A stretch of 62,257 bases of DNA from Acidimicrobiales bacterium (GTDB taxonomy: Bacteria > Actinomycetota > Acidimicrobiia > Acidimicrobiales > VFJN01). The position numbers and the translations under genes were made by a program. Shown here piece by piece: positions 1 through 12,463 of this stretch. The stretch covers positions 1-62,257 of the forward strand of contig JAUXRW010000048.1 in the NCBI GenBank assembly GCA_030681555.1, read 5' to 3'. Under the pieces are notes generated by a model. That model saw only the letters and a list, made by a program, of their open reading frames with translations. It was not told where the DNA came from and did not search any database. Numbering within the stretch: the first letter of the stretch is position 1; each line of letters begins with the position of its first letter.

Positions 1-69
1 AGTAAACCCGAAGTCGGGGCCCCGGCTCAACGGGATTGCCATCGAACGTGCTCACCCGCGTCGCGCCCT

Positions 70-4103
<4,034 letters not shown>

Positions 4104-4284
4104 GAACCGACGTCCTTCAACGAGTGGGCCCGGGCGCTCGACGCGCCGGGTTGAACGGGGCACCGCCGACCGGCTGAAACGCACAAAAGCCCAGGTCAGG
4201 AGCCGTAATCACAACGTTGAGAGTCTACCAGCCGGGGTGGGACATCCGGGCCATCCACGGCCGAAAAACGGGCCCTCCGAAGGG

Positions 4285-4611
4285 CTAGCGCTTGGGCCCG
4301 ACGCGCAGGTCGAGCGCGATCACGCGATCGGGTCCGAGGAGCTCCGCCAGACGGGCCAGGAGCTCCGCCTGGAGGAACTTCACGTGCGTCGCCATGGCGG
4401 GCTCGTCGACGGCCAGCACGAGCCGGTTGCCCTCGATCCGGAGGGGCCGGGTCCGGGCGGCCAGCCCCTCCCCGACGACCTCGGCCCAGCGGTCGAACAC
4501 GAGGTGGACGCCGCTGGCCTCGGGCGCGCCGAGGCCGCGCATCACCCGGTCGAGGGCCTGGCCCACGGGCTGCGGGCCGGGGGCGTCACCCGGGAGCGGT
4601 CGGGCGGGCAT
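4285..4611 (-). CDS. DciA-like protein (DUF721 family)
   Basis: 108-residue protein of the DUF721 family, whose DciA members help load or recruit the replicative helicase in bacteria lacking DnaC/DnaI. The family core is visible: VFDRWAEVVGEGLAARTRPL, then a beta segment NRLVLAVDEPAMATHVKFLQ and a closing PDRVIALDLRVG. It lies between recF (nine bases upstream on the minus strand) and gyrB, the place it occupies in mycobacteria and streptomycetes (Rv0004-type gene), which supports the call. The DnaB of this genome is at 39593. The family assignment is firm; the helicase role is inferred from DciA work in other species. Confidence 0.85.
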   Translation of the reverse strand: MPARPLPGDAPGPQPVGQALDRVMRGLGAPEASGVHLVFDRWAEVVGEGLAARTRPLRIEGNRLVLAVDEPAMATHVKFLQAELLARLAELLGPDRVIALDLRVGPKR

Positions 4612-4620
4612 GGTCGGATG

Positions 4621-5730
4621 CTACGACGGCCCGGCCGCGTCCGGCTCGGGCACGTCGGCGGCGATACGGCCGTCCGCGACGCGCAGGACGAGGTCCGGCC
4701 GGGCCTTCGGTGGCAGGCCGCTGGCGCTGGTGAGCAGCGTCTGGCCGGCCGGCAGGTTGGCGAGGAGCGCGTCGCTGCGATCGGGGTCGAGCTCGCTGAA
4801 CACGTCGTCGAGGAGCAGCACGGGGGCCGATCCGGTGACCTCGGTGATGACGCGGTGGGCGGCCAGGCGCAGCGCCAGTGCGAGCGAGCGCTGCTCGCCC
4901 TGCGAGGCGTGCGTCCGCGCCGGCATGGCGCTGATCCGCAACTCCACGTCGTCACGATGCGGCCCCACGGTCGAGACGCCCCGCCGCAGGTCGTCATGGC
5001 GCGCCGCGCCGAGCGCAGCGGCCAGGCCGGCCTCCGCCCAGTCGGCCACGTAGTCCGCCGTGACCTCAGCCGGGCCGTGGGCCACCGCGGCGTAGGTCTC
5101 CGCGAGCACCGGCGCCAGGCGGGCCAGCAGGTTCCGCCGCGCGGAGGCCAGGGCCCCGCCCGCCTCCACCAGCTTGGCGTCCCACACGTCCAGCGTGAAC
5201 CCGGCATTCTCGTCGAGGCGGCCGCCGGCCCCCTTCAGCAGGGCATTGCGCTGCTTGAGCACCTTGTCGACCTCGCTCCGGAGCGCGTCGTAGCGAGGAT
5301 GCGACGCCACCAGCGCGTCGTCCAGGTAGCGCCGCCGCTCGGCCGGCCCTCCCTTGATGAGCTCGAGGTCGTCGGGCGAGAACACGGTGACCCGCAGCAC
5401 GCCCAGCAGGTCGCGCGCCTTCTTCAGCGGCTGGCGGTTGACCAGCACCCGGTTGCGGCCGCTCGCCACCAGCTCAGCCTCGATGAGGATCGACCGGCCC
5501 TCCCGCTCCCCCTCGGCGCGGATCACGGCTCGGTCTGCCCCCCGCCGTACGAGGGCCTCGGTGGGTGCGCCGCGGAACGACGCCATCGTGGCGAGCCACG
5601 CCACGGCCTCCAGCAGGTTCGTCTTGCCCTCGCCGTTGTCGCCGAGCAGGGCCGTGAGCCCGGCCGCCAGCTGCACCTCCGCCTCCTCGTAAGAGCGCAG
5701 GTCGGTCACCCAGACGCGGTCGAGCCTCAC
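4621..5730 (-). CDS. recF: DNA replication and repair protein RecF
   Basis: SMC-like ATPase that helps load RecA at single-strand gaps through the RecFOR pathway. 369 residues, normal length. Walker A GDNGEGKTNLLE is at about residues 30-41, the family-specific SPDDLELIKGGPAERRRYLD stretch lies near residue 125, the signature-like ASQGEQRSLALALRL is in the C-terminal third, and Walker B is LLLDDVFSELD. The start is GTG at 5730, 35 bases after the dnaN stop, so it is probably cotranscribed with dnaN in the classic dnaA-dnaN-recF-gyrB order. Confidence 0.97.
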   Translation of the reverse strand: MRLDRVWVTDLRSYEEAEVQLAAGLTALLGDNGEGKTNLLEAVAWLATMASFRGAPTEALVRRGADRAVIRAEGEREGRSILIEAELVASGRNRVLVNRQPLKKARDLLGVLRVTVFSPDDLELIKGGPAERRRYLDDALVASHPRYDALRSEVDKVLKQRNALLKGAGGRLDENAGFTLDVWDAKLVEAGGALASARRNLLARLAPVLAETYAAVAHGPAEVTADYVADWAEAGLAAALGAARHDDLRRGVSTVGPHRDDVELRISAMPARTHASQGEQRSLALALRLAAHRVITEVTGSAPVLLLDDVFSELDPDRSDALLANLPAGQTLLTSASGLPPKARPDLVLRVADGRIAADVPEPDAAGPS

Positions 5731-5765
5731 GAGACCCCGTGGTCAGCGATGGCGGGCGTGCGTGC

Positions 5766-6860
5766 TCACGACACCCGGACGGGCATGAGCAGGTACAGGA
5801 ACTCGGGGTGCTCCGGGCAGCGGAGGATGGCCGGCTTCAGGGCGTCGACCGTCTCGATGGACACCTCGTCGCCGGGGGCCACCTCGATCCCCTGCACCAG
5901 GTACTCCGGGTTGAAGGCGACGGTGAGCTCGGTGCCCTCGAACTTGGCGTCGAGGGTCTCGTGGGCCTGGCCGACGTCCTGGGTGATGGCGACGAGCTCC
6001 AGCCCCTCGCTCGACATGGCCAGGCGCACCGGGGTGGCCTCCCGCGCCAGCAGCTTCACGCGGCGGACCGCCTCGAGCAGCGCCTCTCGCCCCACGGTGA
6101 GGCGGTTGGGCTGGGCCTGCGGGATGAGACGCTCGTACGGAGGGAACTCGCCCTCGATGAGCACCGTGGTCAGCCGCGTCCCGCCCACCTCGAAGCTGGC
6201 GTCGCGCTCGCCCAGCCGGACGCTGAGCGTGTCCCCGCTGGTCAGCACCCGCGCCAGCTCCTGCAGGGCACGCGAGGGGACGAGCACGTGCTGCCCCTCG
6301 GCCAGGACGGTGGTGCCGGGGAGGTCACGGATCGCCAGGCGGTAGGAGTCGGTGGCCACGAGTCGCAGCCCCGCCGCCTCTGCCGCGAGCAGCACACCGG
6401 TGAGGACCGGGCGGGCGTCGTCGGTGGAGGCGGCCCGCACCACCTGCGCCAGCGCCGTCGCCAGTTCTGCGCTGGCCAACGTGACCGGATCGCCGCCGGG
6501 CTCGGGCAGCCGGGGGAACTCGTCGGCCGGGAGCACCCGCAGGCTGAACTCCGAGCGTCCCGCCGAGATGCGCGCCTCGTCGTCGTCGACCTCCACCTCC
6601 ACGCTCCCCGCCGGGAGCGCCCGCACGATGTCCGACGCCAGCCGGCCGGGGAGGATCACGACCCCGTCACCCCCGCCGGAGACGGCGACCTCGGCGGTGA
6701 TGGTCAGCTCGAGGTCTGTGCCGGTCAGCCGCAGCTGGTTGCCCGAGAGCTCGACGCGCACGCCCGAGAGCACCGGCAGGGAGGTGCCGCGACCGGCGGC
6801 CGCGCGCCCGGCACTGCCAAGTGCTTCGACGAGGACATCTCGTTCGCATCGGAACTTCAC
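5766..6860 (-). CDS. dnaN: DNA polymerase III beta sliding clamp
   Basis: Ring-shaped processivity clamp of the replicative polymerase. 364 residues starting MKFRCERDVLVEAL and ending LYLLMPVRVS, the usual clamp C-terminus. Recognisable features are LPVLSGVRVELSGNQLRLTGTD in domain 1 and FNPEYLVQGIE plus RCPEHPEFLYLLMPV in domain 3. The start is GTG at 6860; the upstream ribosome site is weak. It lies 258 bases downstream of dnaA, separated by an intergenic stretch with DnaA-box-like sites. Confidence 0.97.
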   Translation of the reverse strand: MKFRCERDVLVEALGSAGRAAAGRGTSLPVLSGVRVELSGNQLRLTGTDLELTITAEVAVSGGGDGVVILPGRLASDIVRALPAGSVEVEVDDDEARISAGRSEFSLRVLPADEFPRLPEPGGDPVTLASAELATALAQVVRAASTDDARPVLTGVLLAAEAAGLRLVATDSYRLAIRDLPGTTVLAEGQHVLVPSRALQELARVLTSGDTLSVRLGERDASFEVGGTRLTTVLIEGEFPPYERLIPQAQPNRLTVGREALLEAVRRVKLLAREATPVRLAMSSEGLELVAITQDVGQAHETLDAKFEGTELTVAFNPEYLVQGIEVAPGDEVSIETVDALKPAILRCPEHPEFLYLLMPVRVS

Positions 6861-7118
6861 GCCGTGACTCGCTTTCTACCGTCGTCTTGTGCTTCGCAAC
6901 TAAGGAGTGGTGGTAGGGCTGTGGATTGGGGATGACGAGCAGTCATCGCAGGTCAGGCCCCGTTTCGCTGTCCGACCTCTGTCCCCAGGGTCCCACAGGT
7001 TCGGAGGGGTGAGAGGGAGGAGGGCCGGTGGGGGGCGAGGTTGCCCACAGGAGGGCCCTTCCCGAGGGATCTGATCCACAGGTCGTACCGAGGCTTTCCC
7101 CCAGCACGCCGACCAGCG
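6861..7118. promoter_or_regulatory. dnaA-dnaN intergenic region with DnaA-box-like sites
   Basis: No gene. Sites close to the consensus TTATCCACA/TTGTCCACA: TGATCCACA at 7072-7080, TTGCCCACA at 7041-7049, and on the other strand CAATCCACA at 6920-6928; GGTCCCACA at 6989-6997 is weaker. In many actinobacteria the origin lies between dnaA and dnaN, so this is one half of the candidate origin; the other half is upstream of dnaA. Confidence 0.55.
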
Positions 7119-8495
7119 TCACGCGCCGGTCCGGACGATCTGCATGAGCTCGGTGACCTGGTCGTAGGTCGGGCGCTGCGTGCGCATCTGGGTGCTGATC
7201 TTCTCCACGGCGTGGATCACGGTGGTGTGGTCGCGGCCGCCGAACTCCCGGGCGATGGCGGGGTAGCTGAGGTCGGTCAGCTCGCGGACCACGTACATCG
7301 CCACCTGGCGGGCCGCCACGAGCGGGCGCTGGCGCTTCTTCCCGGTGATTTCCTCGATCGGGATGCTGAACATCTTGGAGGTCGCCTCGAGGATGACCTG
7401 GGTGGTGATCGGCCGGGGCTGACGGGACGTCAGCAGGTCGGCGAGCACGTGGGACGCGGTGTCGACCGACAACTGCTCGGAGGTGAGGTTGGCGAACGCC
7501 GCCACGCGGATGAGCGCACCTTCGAGGACTCGGATGTTGTCGGCGATGTTGGCCGCGATGTACTCGAGCACCTCGGGCGGGATGAACGTCGCCTCGCGGT
7601 CGGCTTTGTTGCGGAGGATGGCCAGCCGGGTCTCGAGGTCGGGCGGCTGGACGTCGGTGATCAGCCCCATCTTGAACCGGCTGCGCAGCCGGTCCTCAAG
7701 GGTGCCGATGGCGTCGGGCGGCCGATCGGACGAGAGCACGATCTGCCGGTTGGCCTGGTGGAGGTGGTTGAAGGTGTGGAAGAACTCCTCTTGGGTTTCC
7801 TTCTTCCCCTCGATGAACTGGATGTCGTCGACCAGGAGGACGTCGACGTCCCGGTACCGCCGTTTGAACGCATCGTTGGTCTGCGTACGCACTGCGTCTA
7901 TGAACTCGTTGAGGAAGGCTTCCGACGTGACGTAGCGGACGCGGTAGGTCGGGTAGTTCTCCCGCACGTAGTGGCCGATGGCCTGCAAGAGGTGGGTCTT
8001 GCCGAGGCCGGCGTCGCCGTAGATGAAAAGCGGGTTGTACTTCCGGGCGGGCGTCTCGGCCACGGCCAGGGCGGCGGCGTGGGCGAAGCGGTTCGAGGCG
8101 CCGATCACGAAGGCGTCGAAGGTGTACCGGGGGTTGATGTCGTGCACCGGGGCGTCACGTCCACCGGGCTGCGCCCCGTGGCTGTGCGCGGTGCCGTTGC
8201 CGATCGCCGCCGTGGGCGGCTCGACCGTCCAGGCCGGCTCGGGCTCGCTCGGGGACACCTCGATGACCAGCTGCAGGTGACCAGCCCCCATCTCCGTGAG
8301 CGAGTCCCGCACGAGCGACAGGTAGCGACCCTCGATGCGCTCCTTCGACATGAACGAGGGCACGGCAAGGGTGAGCAGCTCGTTGTCGAGGCTGACCGCC
8401 CGAGCCGCCTCGAAGGACGTGAGCCACACCGGCTCGGATACCTGCGCCCGCAGGATCCCAGCGCACTCGTCCCACAGTCGCTGTGCCTCGTTCAC
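7119..8495 (-). CDS. dnaA: Chromosomal replication initiator DnaA
   Basis: Initiator ATPase that binds DnaA boxes and melts the origin. 458 residues from GTG 8495 ([10 protein letters not shown]), chosen because GGGAAGG lies just upstream and the N-terminal helicase-interaction domain begins there; the open frame to 8636 is not DnaA-like. Walker [13 protein letters not shown] is near residue 160, Walker B is [12 protein letters not shown], sensor motifs include LSSDRPP, and the C-terminal DNA-binding signature is [15 protein letters not shown]. It starts the minus-strand dnaA-dnaN-recF-gyrB-gyrA block and is divergent from rpmH. Confidence 0.98.
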   Translation of the reverse strand: MNEAQRLWDECAGILRAQVSEPVWLTSFEAARAVSLDNELLTLAVPSFMSKERIEGRYLSLVRDSLTEMGAGHLQLVIEVSPSEPEPAWTVEPPTAAIGNGTAHSHGAQPGGRDAPVHDINPRYTFDAFVIGASNRFAHAAALAVAETPARKYNPLFIYGDAGLGKTHLLQAIGHYVRENYPTYRVRYVTSEAFLNEFIDAVRTQTNDAFKRRYRDVDVLLVDDIQFIEGKKETQEEFFHTFNHLHQANRQIVLSSDRPPDAIGTLEDRLRSRFKMGLITDVQPPDLETRLAILRNKADREATFIPPEVLEYIAANIADNIRVLEGALIRVAAFANLTSEQLSVDTASHVLADLLTSRQPRPITTQVILEATSKMFSIPIEEITGKKRQRPLVAARQVAMYVVRELTDLSYPAIAREFGGRDHTTVIHAVEKISTQMRTQRPTYDQVTELMQIVRTGA

Positions 8496-8989
8496 CCGGG
8501 GACCTTCCCTCTTTCTCGGGGAACGTCCACAGAGACGTCCACACCTGTGGAAAAACACGATGCGATTGGAACCGGCACCCGATCCGAGGGTCGGCGGAGC
8601 ACGCCCGCTCCCCCGATCGGGCGAAGCGGGAACCATGCAGACCGGCCGTCACCAAGCCGCCGTGACGGGTTCGGGAACCGTAGCACCAGCCTCCCGGGCC
8701 GGCGCAAGGGCTCCTGTGGATTATCTGTTTGCCCAGGTCAGAGGGGGTAACAGGTCCCGCAGGCGGGCGGTAGCGTGTGCTATAGGCGCCCAGCCACCGA
8801 CCCAGGTTGCCCTCACCCCGCCGACGCTCTACCGTTCCGGGCGCACCACCCGGTGCCGGGTTCCGGCGCGTCGTGGTGCACCCCCCGCAGGATCGCTGTT
8901 CGTCGGGTGCTCCCCTCGAGTCGGCAACCGACGGATCCACAGGTCATCGCTGTCCAGCCACCCGGGCGGGCAGACGAGGAGGCATCGCC
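8496..8989. other. Candidate oriC between dnaA and rpmH
   Basis: 494 bases without a gene between divergent dnaA and rpmH. DnaA-box-like sites: ACGTCCACA at 8523-8531 and 8535-8543 (spaced exactly 12 bases), TTTTCCACA (minus strand) at 8546-8554, TAATCCACA (minus strand) at 8715-8723, and GGATCCACA at 8933-8941. The 8715 box sits in one of the few locally AT-rich spots (around GTGGATTATCTGTTT), a possible unwinding element. The region must also hold the divergent promoters of dnaA and rpmH; TATAGG near 8780 is a possible -10 for rpmH. Assignment as oriC rests on gene context and boxes, not on skew. Confidence 0.6.
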
Positions 8990-9124
8990 GTGAAGCGCAC
9001 CTACCAGCCGAACAATCGACGTCGCGCCAAGCGTCACGGCTTCCGCCACCGGATGGCGGACCGGGCCGGGCGGGCGGTGCTGCGAGCTCGTCGCGTCAAG
9101 GGCCGCAAGCGCCTGTCGGCCTAG
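8990..9124 (+). CDS. rpmH: Large ribosomal subunit protein bL34
   Basis: 44-residue ribosomal protein, [18 protein letters not shown] at its start and [15 protein letters not shown] at its end, the universal bL34 pattern. The start is GTG 8990, preceded by GAGGAGG at about 8976-8982, which decides the start; the frame is open further upstream but not conserved. It heads the plus-strand rpmH-rnpA-yidD-yidC-jag-rsmG run and is divergent from dnaA, as in most bacteria. Confidence 0.97.
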   Translation: MKRTYQPNNRRRAKRHGFRHRMADRAGRAVLRARRVKGRKRLSA

Positions 9125-9139
9125 GCGGCGGGGACGTCG

Positions 9140-9529
9140 ATGCCCATGGTGGAGGACGACGCGCGCTCCGTGGTGGCGCGTCCCCAGCTCTGGCGGATCA
9201 CGGACCGGGCCACGTTTCTCGCGCTCCGGTGCTCGGGTCGCCGGGTCCGACGCGGGCCGCTCTGGGTCACCTGGCTACCACCCGCGGCCGACGCCGCCGG
9301 CGAGCCCCTGCGAGTCGGGTTCGCGGCGGGCCGCTCGGCCGGAGGGGCCGTCGTGCGCAACCGCATCCGTCGTCGCCTGCGGGCGGCCCTGCGGGAGCTC
9401 CAGCGCACGGACGGCCTACCGGGTGGCGCGCTGCTCATCGGCGCGGGCGCGGAGGTCGTCCGGCTCCCCTGGTCGGAGCTGCTGTCCACGGTGCGCAACG
9501 CCGTGACCGCCAGCACAGCCTCCTCATGA
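9140..9529 (+). CDS. rnpA: Ribonuclease P protein component
   Basis: Protein subunit of RNase P, which trims the 5' leader of pre-tRNA together with the catalytic RNA. 129 residues. The RNR-type signature is present as [19 protein letters not shown] at about residues 68-86, after a beta strand with [11 protein letters not shown]. Start ATG 9140, fifteen bases after rpmH; a second ATG lies at 9146. Its stop overlaps the yidD start as ATGA. The RNase P RNA gene is not in this window. Confidence 0.9.
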   Translation: MPMVEDDARSVVARPQLWRITDRATFLALRCSGRRVRRGPLWVTWLPPAADAAGEPLRVGFAAGRSAGGAVVRNRIRRRLRAALRELQRTDGLPGGALLIGAGAEVVRLPWSELLSTVRNAVTASTASS

Positions 9530-9756
9530 GCCCGGTCGCCCGTGTCGAGCTGGCCGCGGTGCGCGGGTACCAGCGGATCACCGCCAATCGCCCCTCCCCG
9601 TGCCGGTTCGACCCGAGCTGCTCGTCCTACGCTCTGGACGCCGTAGCGCACCACGGTGCTGCCCGGGGTTCCTGGCTCACCATCCGCCGGCTCCTGCGTT
9701 GCCACCCCTGGGGTAGCAGCGGCTGGGATCCCGTGCCTGAACGAAAGGCGAACTGA
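9526..9756 (+). CDS. yidD: Membrane protein insertion efficiency factor YidD
   Basis: 76-residue YidD family protein, usually encoded between rnpA and yidC and thought to help YidC insert membrane proteins. The family signature [20 protein letters not shown] is complete, followed by [14 protein letters not shown] and a GGxDPVP-like end. ATG 9526 overlaps the rnpA stop (ATGA), and its own stop shares an A with the yidC start (TGATG), so the three genes are translationally coupled. Confidence 0.93.
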   Translation: MSPVARVELAAVRGYQRITANRPSPCRFDPSCSSYALDAVAHHGAARGSWLTIRRLLRCHPWGSSGWDPVPERKAN

Positions 9757-10739
9757 TGTTCGACGGCCTCTTCGAGGTCATCGCTAAGACGCTGAGCGTC
9801 TTCTACGACGTGGTTCCGAACTACGCGGTCGCGATCGCGATGCTCACGCTCGTGGTGATGGTGGTGACGACGCCGTTCACCCTCAAGGGCACCCGCAGCA
9901 TGATTCAGATGCAGCGGCTGCAGCCCGAGATGCGGCGGCTCCAGCTGAAGTACAAGGATGATCGGCAGAAGCTCAACGAAGAGCTGATGGCGTTCTACAA
10001 GGAGAACCAGCTCAACCCGTTGGGCGGTTGCCTTCCCCTGCTCTTGCAAGCTCCGATCTTCTTCATCCTCTTCAACGTCATACGTGGCCTGACCCGGGTC
10101 GGGGAGGACGGCACCTTCAACCCGAAGTACATCGACCATGCGTCGAATCTCTTCGAGAAGCTGGATCCGGCGGAGAAGATGATGGCGTTCGGCGTCGACC
10201 TGGCCGAGAGTGCCAGCCAGTCGCTGGGCGAGGGGTTCTTCCACGGCCTGCCCCACGTGGCCCTCGTCGCCGTCGTGGCGGTGACCTCGTACTACCAGCA
10301 GAAGCAGATCCAGGGCCGGAACCCGAACGCGGAGATCCCCCCGCAGCAGAAGATGCTGATGCGGATCATGCCGGCGATGTTCGTCTTCTTCGCGTTCATC
10401 TCCCCCTCGGGGCTCGTCGTCTACTTCGTGACGTCGAACGTGTACCGGATTGGCATGCAGCACTACATCACCCGGAGCCTCTACCACGGCGAGGACTCCC
10501 TGGGGGCACAGGCGCAGCGCGCCGCCGTCGAGTCCAAGAAGCTCAAGGCCGAGCACGGTTCCCCGGACCTCCTCCCCCGCCTGGGTCGTGACAAGGCCAA
10601 GGACGTCACCGAGGTGACAGCGCCCGAGGCGCCGCGCACCCCGCCGACCAACGGGACCCGCACCGGGTCCGGCACGCCGACCCCCACCTCTCGCACCGGT
10701 GCCCAGAACCGGTCCAAGAAGAAGAAGAAGCGCCGCTGA
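9756..10739 (+). CDS. yidC: Membrane protein insertase YidC
   Basis: Oxa1/YidC/Alb3 insertase that places proteins into the cytoplasmic membrane. 327 residues, the short actinobacterial form without the large periplasmic domain. The first hydrophobic segment (about 22-45) is followed by a basic cytoplasmic hairpin MQRLQPEMRRLQLKYKDD, and then the typical NPLGGCLPLLLQAPIFFILF segment; further transmembrane stretches lie near 165-180 and 205-235. The tail is hydrophilic and ends KKKKKRR, which may bind ribosomes. The next gene, jag, overlaps its stop by one base. Confidence 0.95.
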   Translation: MFDGLFEVIAKTLSVFYDVVPNYAVAIAMLTLVVMVVTTPFTLKGTRSMIQMQRLQPEMRRLQLKYKDDRQKLNEELMAFYKENQLNPLGGCLPLLLQAPIFFILFNVIRGLTRVGEDGTFNPKYIDHASNLFEKLDPAEKMMAFGVDLAESASQSLGEGFFHGLPHVALVAVVAVTSYYQQKQIQGRNPNAEIPPQQKMLMRIMPAMFVFFAFISPSGLVVYFVTSNVYRIGMQHYITRSLYHGEDSLGAQAQRAAVESKKLKAEHGSPDLLPRLGRDKAKDVTEVTAPEAPRTPPTNGTRTGSGTPTPTSRTGAQNRSKKKKKRR

Positions 10740-11701
10740 TGGAGTGGGTCGAGACGACGGGGAAGACCGTCGAAGAAGCGAAGGATGCCGCGCTCGACCA
10801 GCTCGGCGTGGACGAGCAGGATGCCGACTTCGAGGTCCTCGAGGAGCCCCGCACCGGCCTGTTCGGTCGGACCCGGGGCGAGGCCAGGGTGCGGGCTCGG
10901 GTGCGGCCCTCCGTGCCGCGACCGAAATTGGAGCGGCGGGACCGCAAGGGTCGAGGGCGCAACGGCAAGCCGCTGGGCGAGCGCGGGAAGGCGGCCCCCA
11001 CGAAGCAGGGCGGCAGCCGCACCGGCAGCGACCGGGCCGAAACGCCGCCTGCGCCCATCGCTGACGTGGACGACCCGGCTGCCGCGGAGGCGGGCGAGGG
11101 GCCGGCAGCGGCGATGTCGACACCTGCCGGTCTTGGCGGAGGACGACGGCCGCGCGGCGGTGGCCGAGGCTCGCGTACCCCGAGCGGCAACGGTGCCGAC
11201 GGATCCGATGGTGAGGAGAGCATCCAGATGAGCGGAACCGAGCTGGCAGAGCAGGCCGAGGTGGTCCGAGTCTTCCTGGTCGACCTCCTCGACGCCTTTG
11301 GGCTCGACGGGGAGGTCACCGCGACGCCTGCCGAGGAGGGCGCAGTGGAGCTAGCCGTCACGGGCGGGGACCTGGGTCTGCTCATCGGGCCGAAGGGTCA
11401 GACCTTGCAGGCGATCCAAGAGCTGTCCCGCAGCGCGCTGCAGCGTCGCCACCCCGGCGAGACCCACGCACGAGTCCGGGTGGACGTAGCCGGCTACCGC
11501 CAGCGTCGCCGCGAGGCGCTCGAGCGCTTCGTCCGCGATGTGGCCGAGCAGGTCAAGGCCTCCGGCACGCAGAAGGCCCTCGAGCCCATGAGCCCGCCGG
11601 ACCGCAAGGTCGTCCACGATACCGTCAACGAGATCGAGGGCGTGCACACCGTCTCCGAGGGCGAGGACAGCCGCCGTCGGGTCGTCATCCTCCCCGGGTG
11701 A
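10739..11701 (+). CDS. jag: Jag/KhpB RNA-binding protein (KH and R3H domains)
   Basis: RNA-binding regulator of cell elongation and division (also KhpB or EloR in firmicutes). 320 residues: an N-terminal Jag domain (MEWVETTGKTVEEAKDAAL), a long low-complexity Gly/Arg/Pro linker at about 60-165, a KH domain with LLIGPKGQTLQAIQELSRSA near residue 215-235, and a C-terminal R3H domain (RREALERFVRDVAEQV to the end). The linker is much longer than in most firmicute homologues. Start ATG 10739 shares one base with the yidC stop, and its stop overlaps the rsmG start (GTGA). Confidence 0.93.
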   Translation: MEWVETTGKTVEEAKDAALDQLGVDEQDADFEVLEEPRTGLFGRTRGEARVRARVRPSVPRPKLERRDRKGRGRNGKPLGERGKAAPTKQGGSRTGSDRAETPPAPIADVDDPAAAEAGEGPAAAMSTPAGLGGGRRPRGGGRGSRTPSGNGADGSDGEESIQMSGTELAEQAEVVRVFLVDLLDAFGLDGEVTATPAEEGAVELAVTGGDLGLLIGPKGQTLQAIQELSRSALQRRHPGETHARVRVDVAGYRQRRREALERFVRDVAEQVKASGTQKALEPMSPPDRKVVHDTVNEIEGVHTVSEGEDSRRRVVILPG

Positions 11702-12342
11702 CGTCGTCCGAACCTGACGACCGCGGCGCGAGGAGCACAGACGAGAACGCCCTCACGGTCCAGCTCGACCGCGCCAGGGTGCTCGGCTTCCTGGGCCCGG
11801 GGCCCATCGACGAGCACCTGGTCCACGCCCGCGGCTACCTCCGGACGCTCGACGCCGTGGAGGGACGGATCATCGATCTCGGCAGCGGGGGCGGCATCCC
11901 TGGGCTCGTACTCGCCCTCGAACGGCCCGATCTGGACGTAGTCCTGGTCGATGCGACGGCCAAGCGCTGCCGGTTCCTCGAGCAGGCGGTGACGGCCCTC
12001 GCCCTGGGCGAACGGGTCGAGGTCGTGCAGGGGCGGGCGGAAACCCTCGGGCGCGGCGCCTTGAGGGGTGCTGCGGGGGCTGTGGTTGCGCGGAGCTTCG
12101 GCTCGCCGGCCTCGACGGCGGAGTGCGCCGCTCCCCTGCTGCGGGTCGGCGGGCTCTTGGTGGTGAGCGAACCACCGGAAGATGCTCCGGGGCGGTGGTC
12201 GCCGGAAGGGCTGGCGAAGCTGGGCATGCAGGCCCGTGAGCAGCTGATCCGGCCCCGACTGCAGGTCGTCCTGCAGTTGGCCGCGTGTCCGGACGAGTTC
12301 CCGCGCAGGGACGGCGTACCCGCAAAGCGCCCGTTGTTCTGA
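11698..12342 (+). CDS. rsmG: 16S rRNA m7G527 methyltransferase RsmG
   Basis: SAM-dependent methyltransferase for G527 of 16S rRNA (gidB); its loss gives low-level streptomycin resistance in several bacteria. 214 residues. SAM-binding motif I is IIDLGSGGGIPGLVLA, followed by DVVLVDATAKRCRFLEQA and VVARSFGSP, the RsmG-type motif with an Arg-Ser-Phe. GTG 11698 overlaps the jag stop as GTGA. It is followed after about 120 bases with two parS sites by parA. Confidence 0.93.
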   Translation: MTSSEPDDRGARSTDENALTVQLDRARVLGFLGPGPIDEHLVHARGYLRTLDAVEGRIIDLGSGGGIPGLVLALERPDLDVVLVDATAKRCRFLEQAVTALALGERVEVVQGRAETLGRGALRGAAGAVVARSFGSPASTAECAAPLLRVGGLLVVSEPPEDAPGRWSPEGLAKLGMQAREQLIRPRLQVVLQLAACPDEFPRRDGVPAKRPLF

Positions 12343-12350
12343 AGACGGTG

Positions 12351-12366
12351 TGTTCCACGTGGAACA
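12351..12366. promoter_or_regulatory. parS centromere site 1
   Basis: Perfect 16-base palindrome TGTTCCACGTGGAACA, two changes from the canonical TGTTTCACGTGAAACA. It lies nine bases after the rsmG stop and upstream of parA-parB, the usual location of ParB-binding sites near the origin. Confidence 0.9.
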
Positions 12367-12399
12367 CTGCGGTGTCACCCCCTCGGCGAGTCGGGAAGC

Positions 12400-12413
12400 G
12401 TTCCACGTGGAAC
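12400..12413. promoter_or_regulatory. parS centromere site 2
   Basis: Perfect 14-base palindrome GTTCCACGTGGAAC, identical in core to site 1 and 49 bases from it by start coordinate, upstream of the parA GTG at 12464. Two close sites in the parA promoter region can serve both segregation and ParB/ParA autoregulation. Confidence 0.88.
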
Positions 12414-12463
12414 CCTCAACCAAAATCCTTGCGCTGCGGCGTTCCGCCAGGCAGGATGCACCG

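Noticed and set aside
4104..4184. Upstream extension of gyrB to the first start codon
   Set aside because: Arg-rich, not GyrB-like; GTG 4103 has a good ribosome site at the right distance.
12350..12463. Upstream extension of parA reading through both parS sites
   Set aside because: Would translate parS palindromes as FHVEH/FHVEP; start after the sites is far more plausible.
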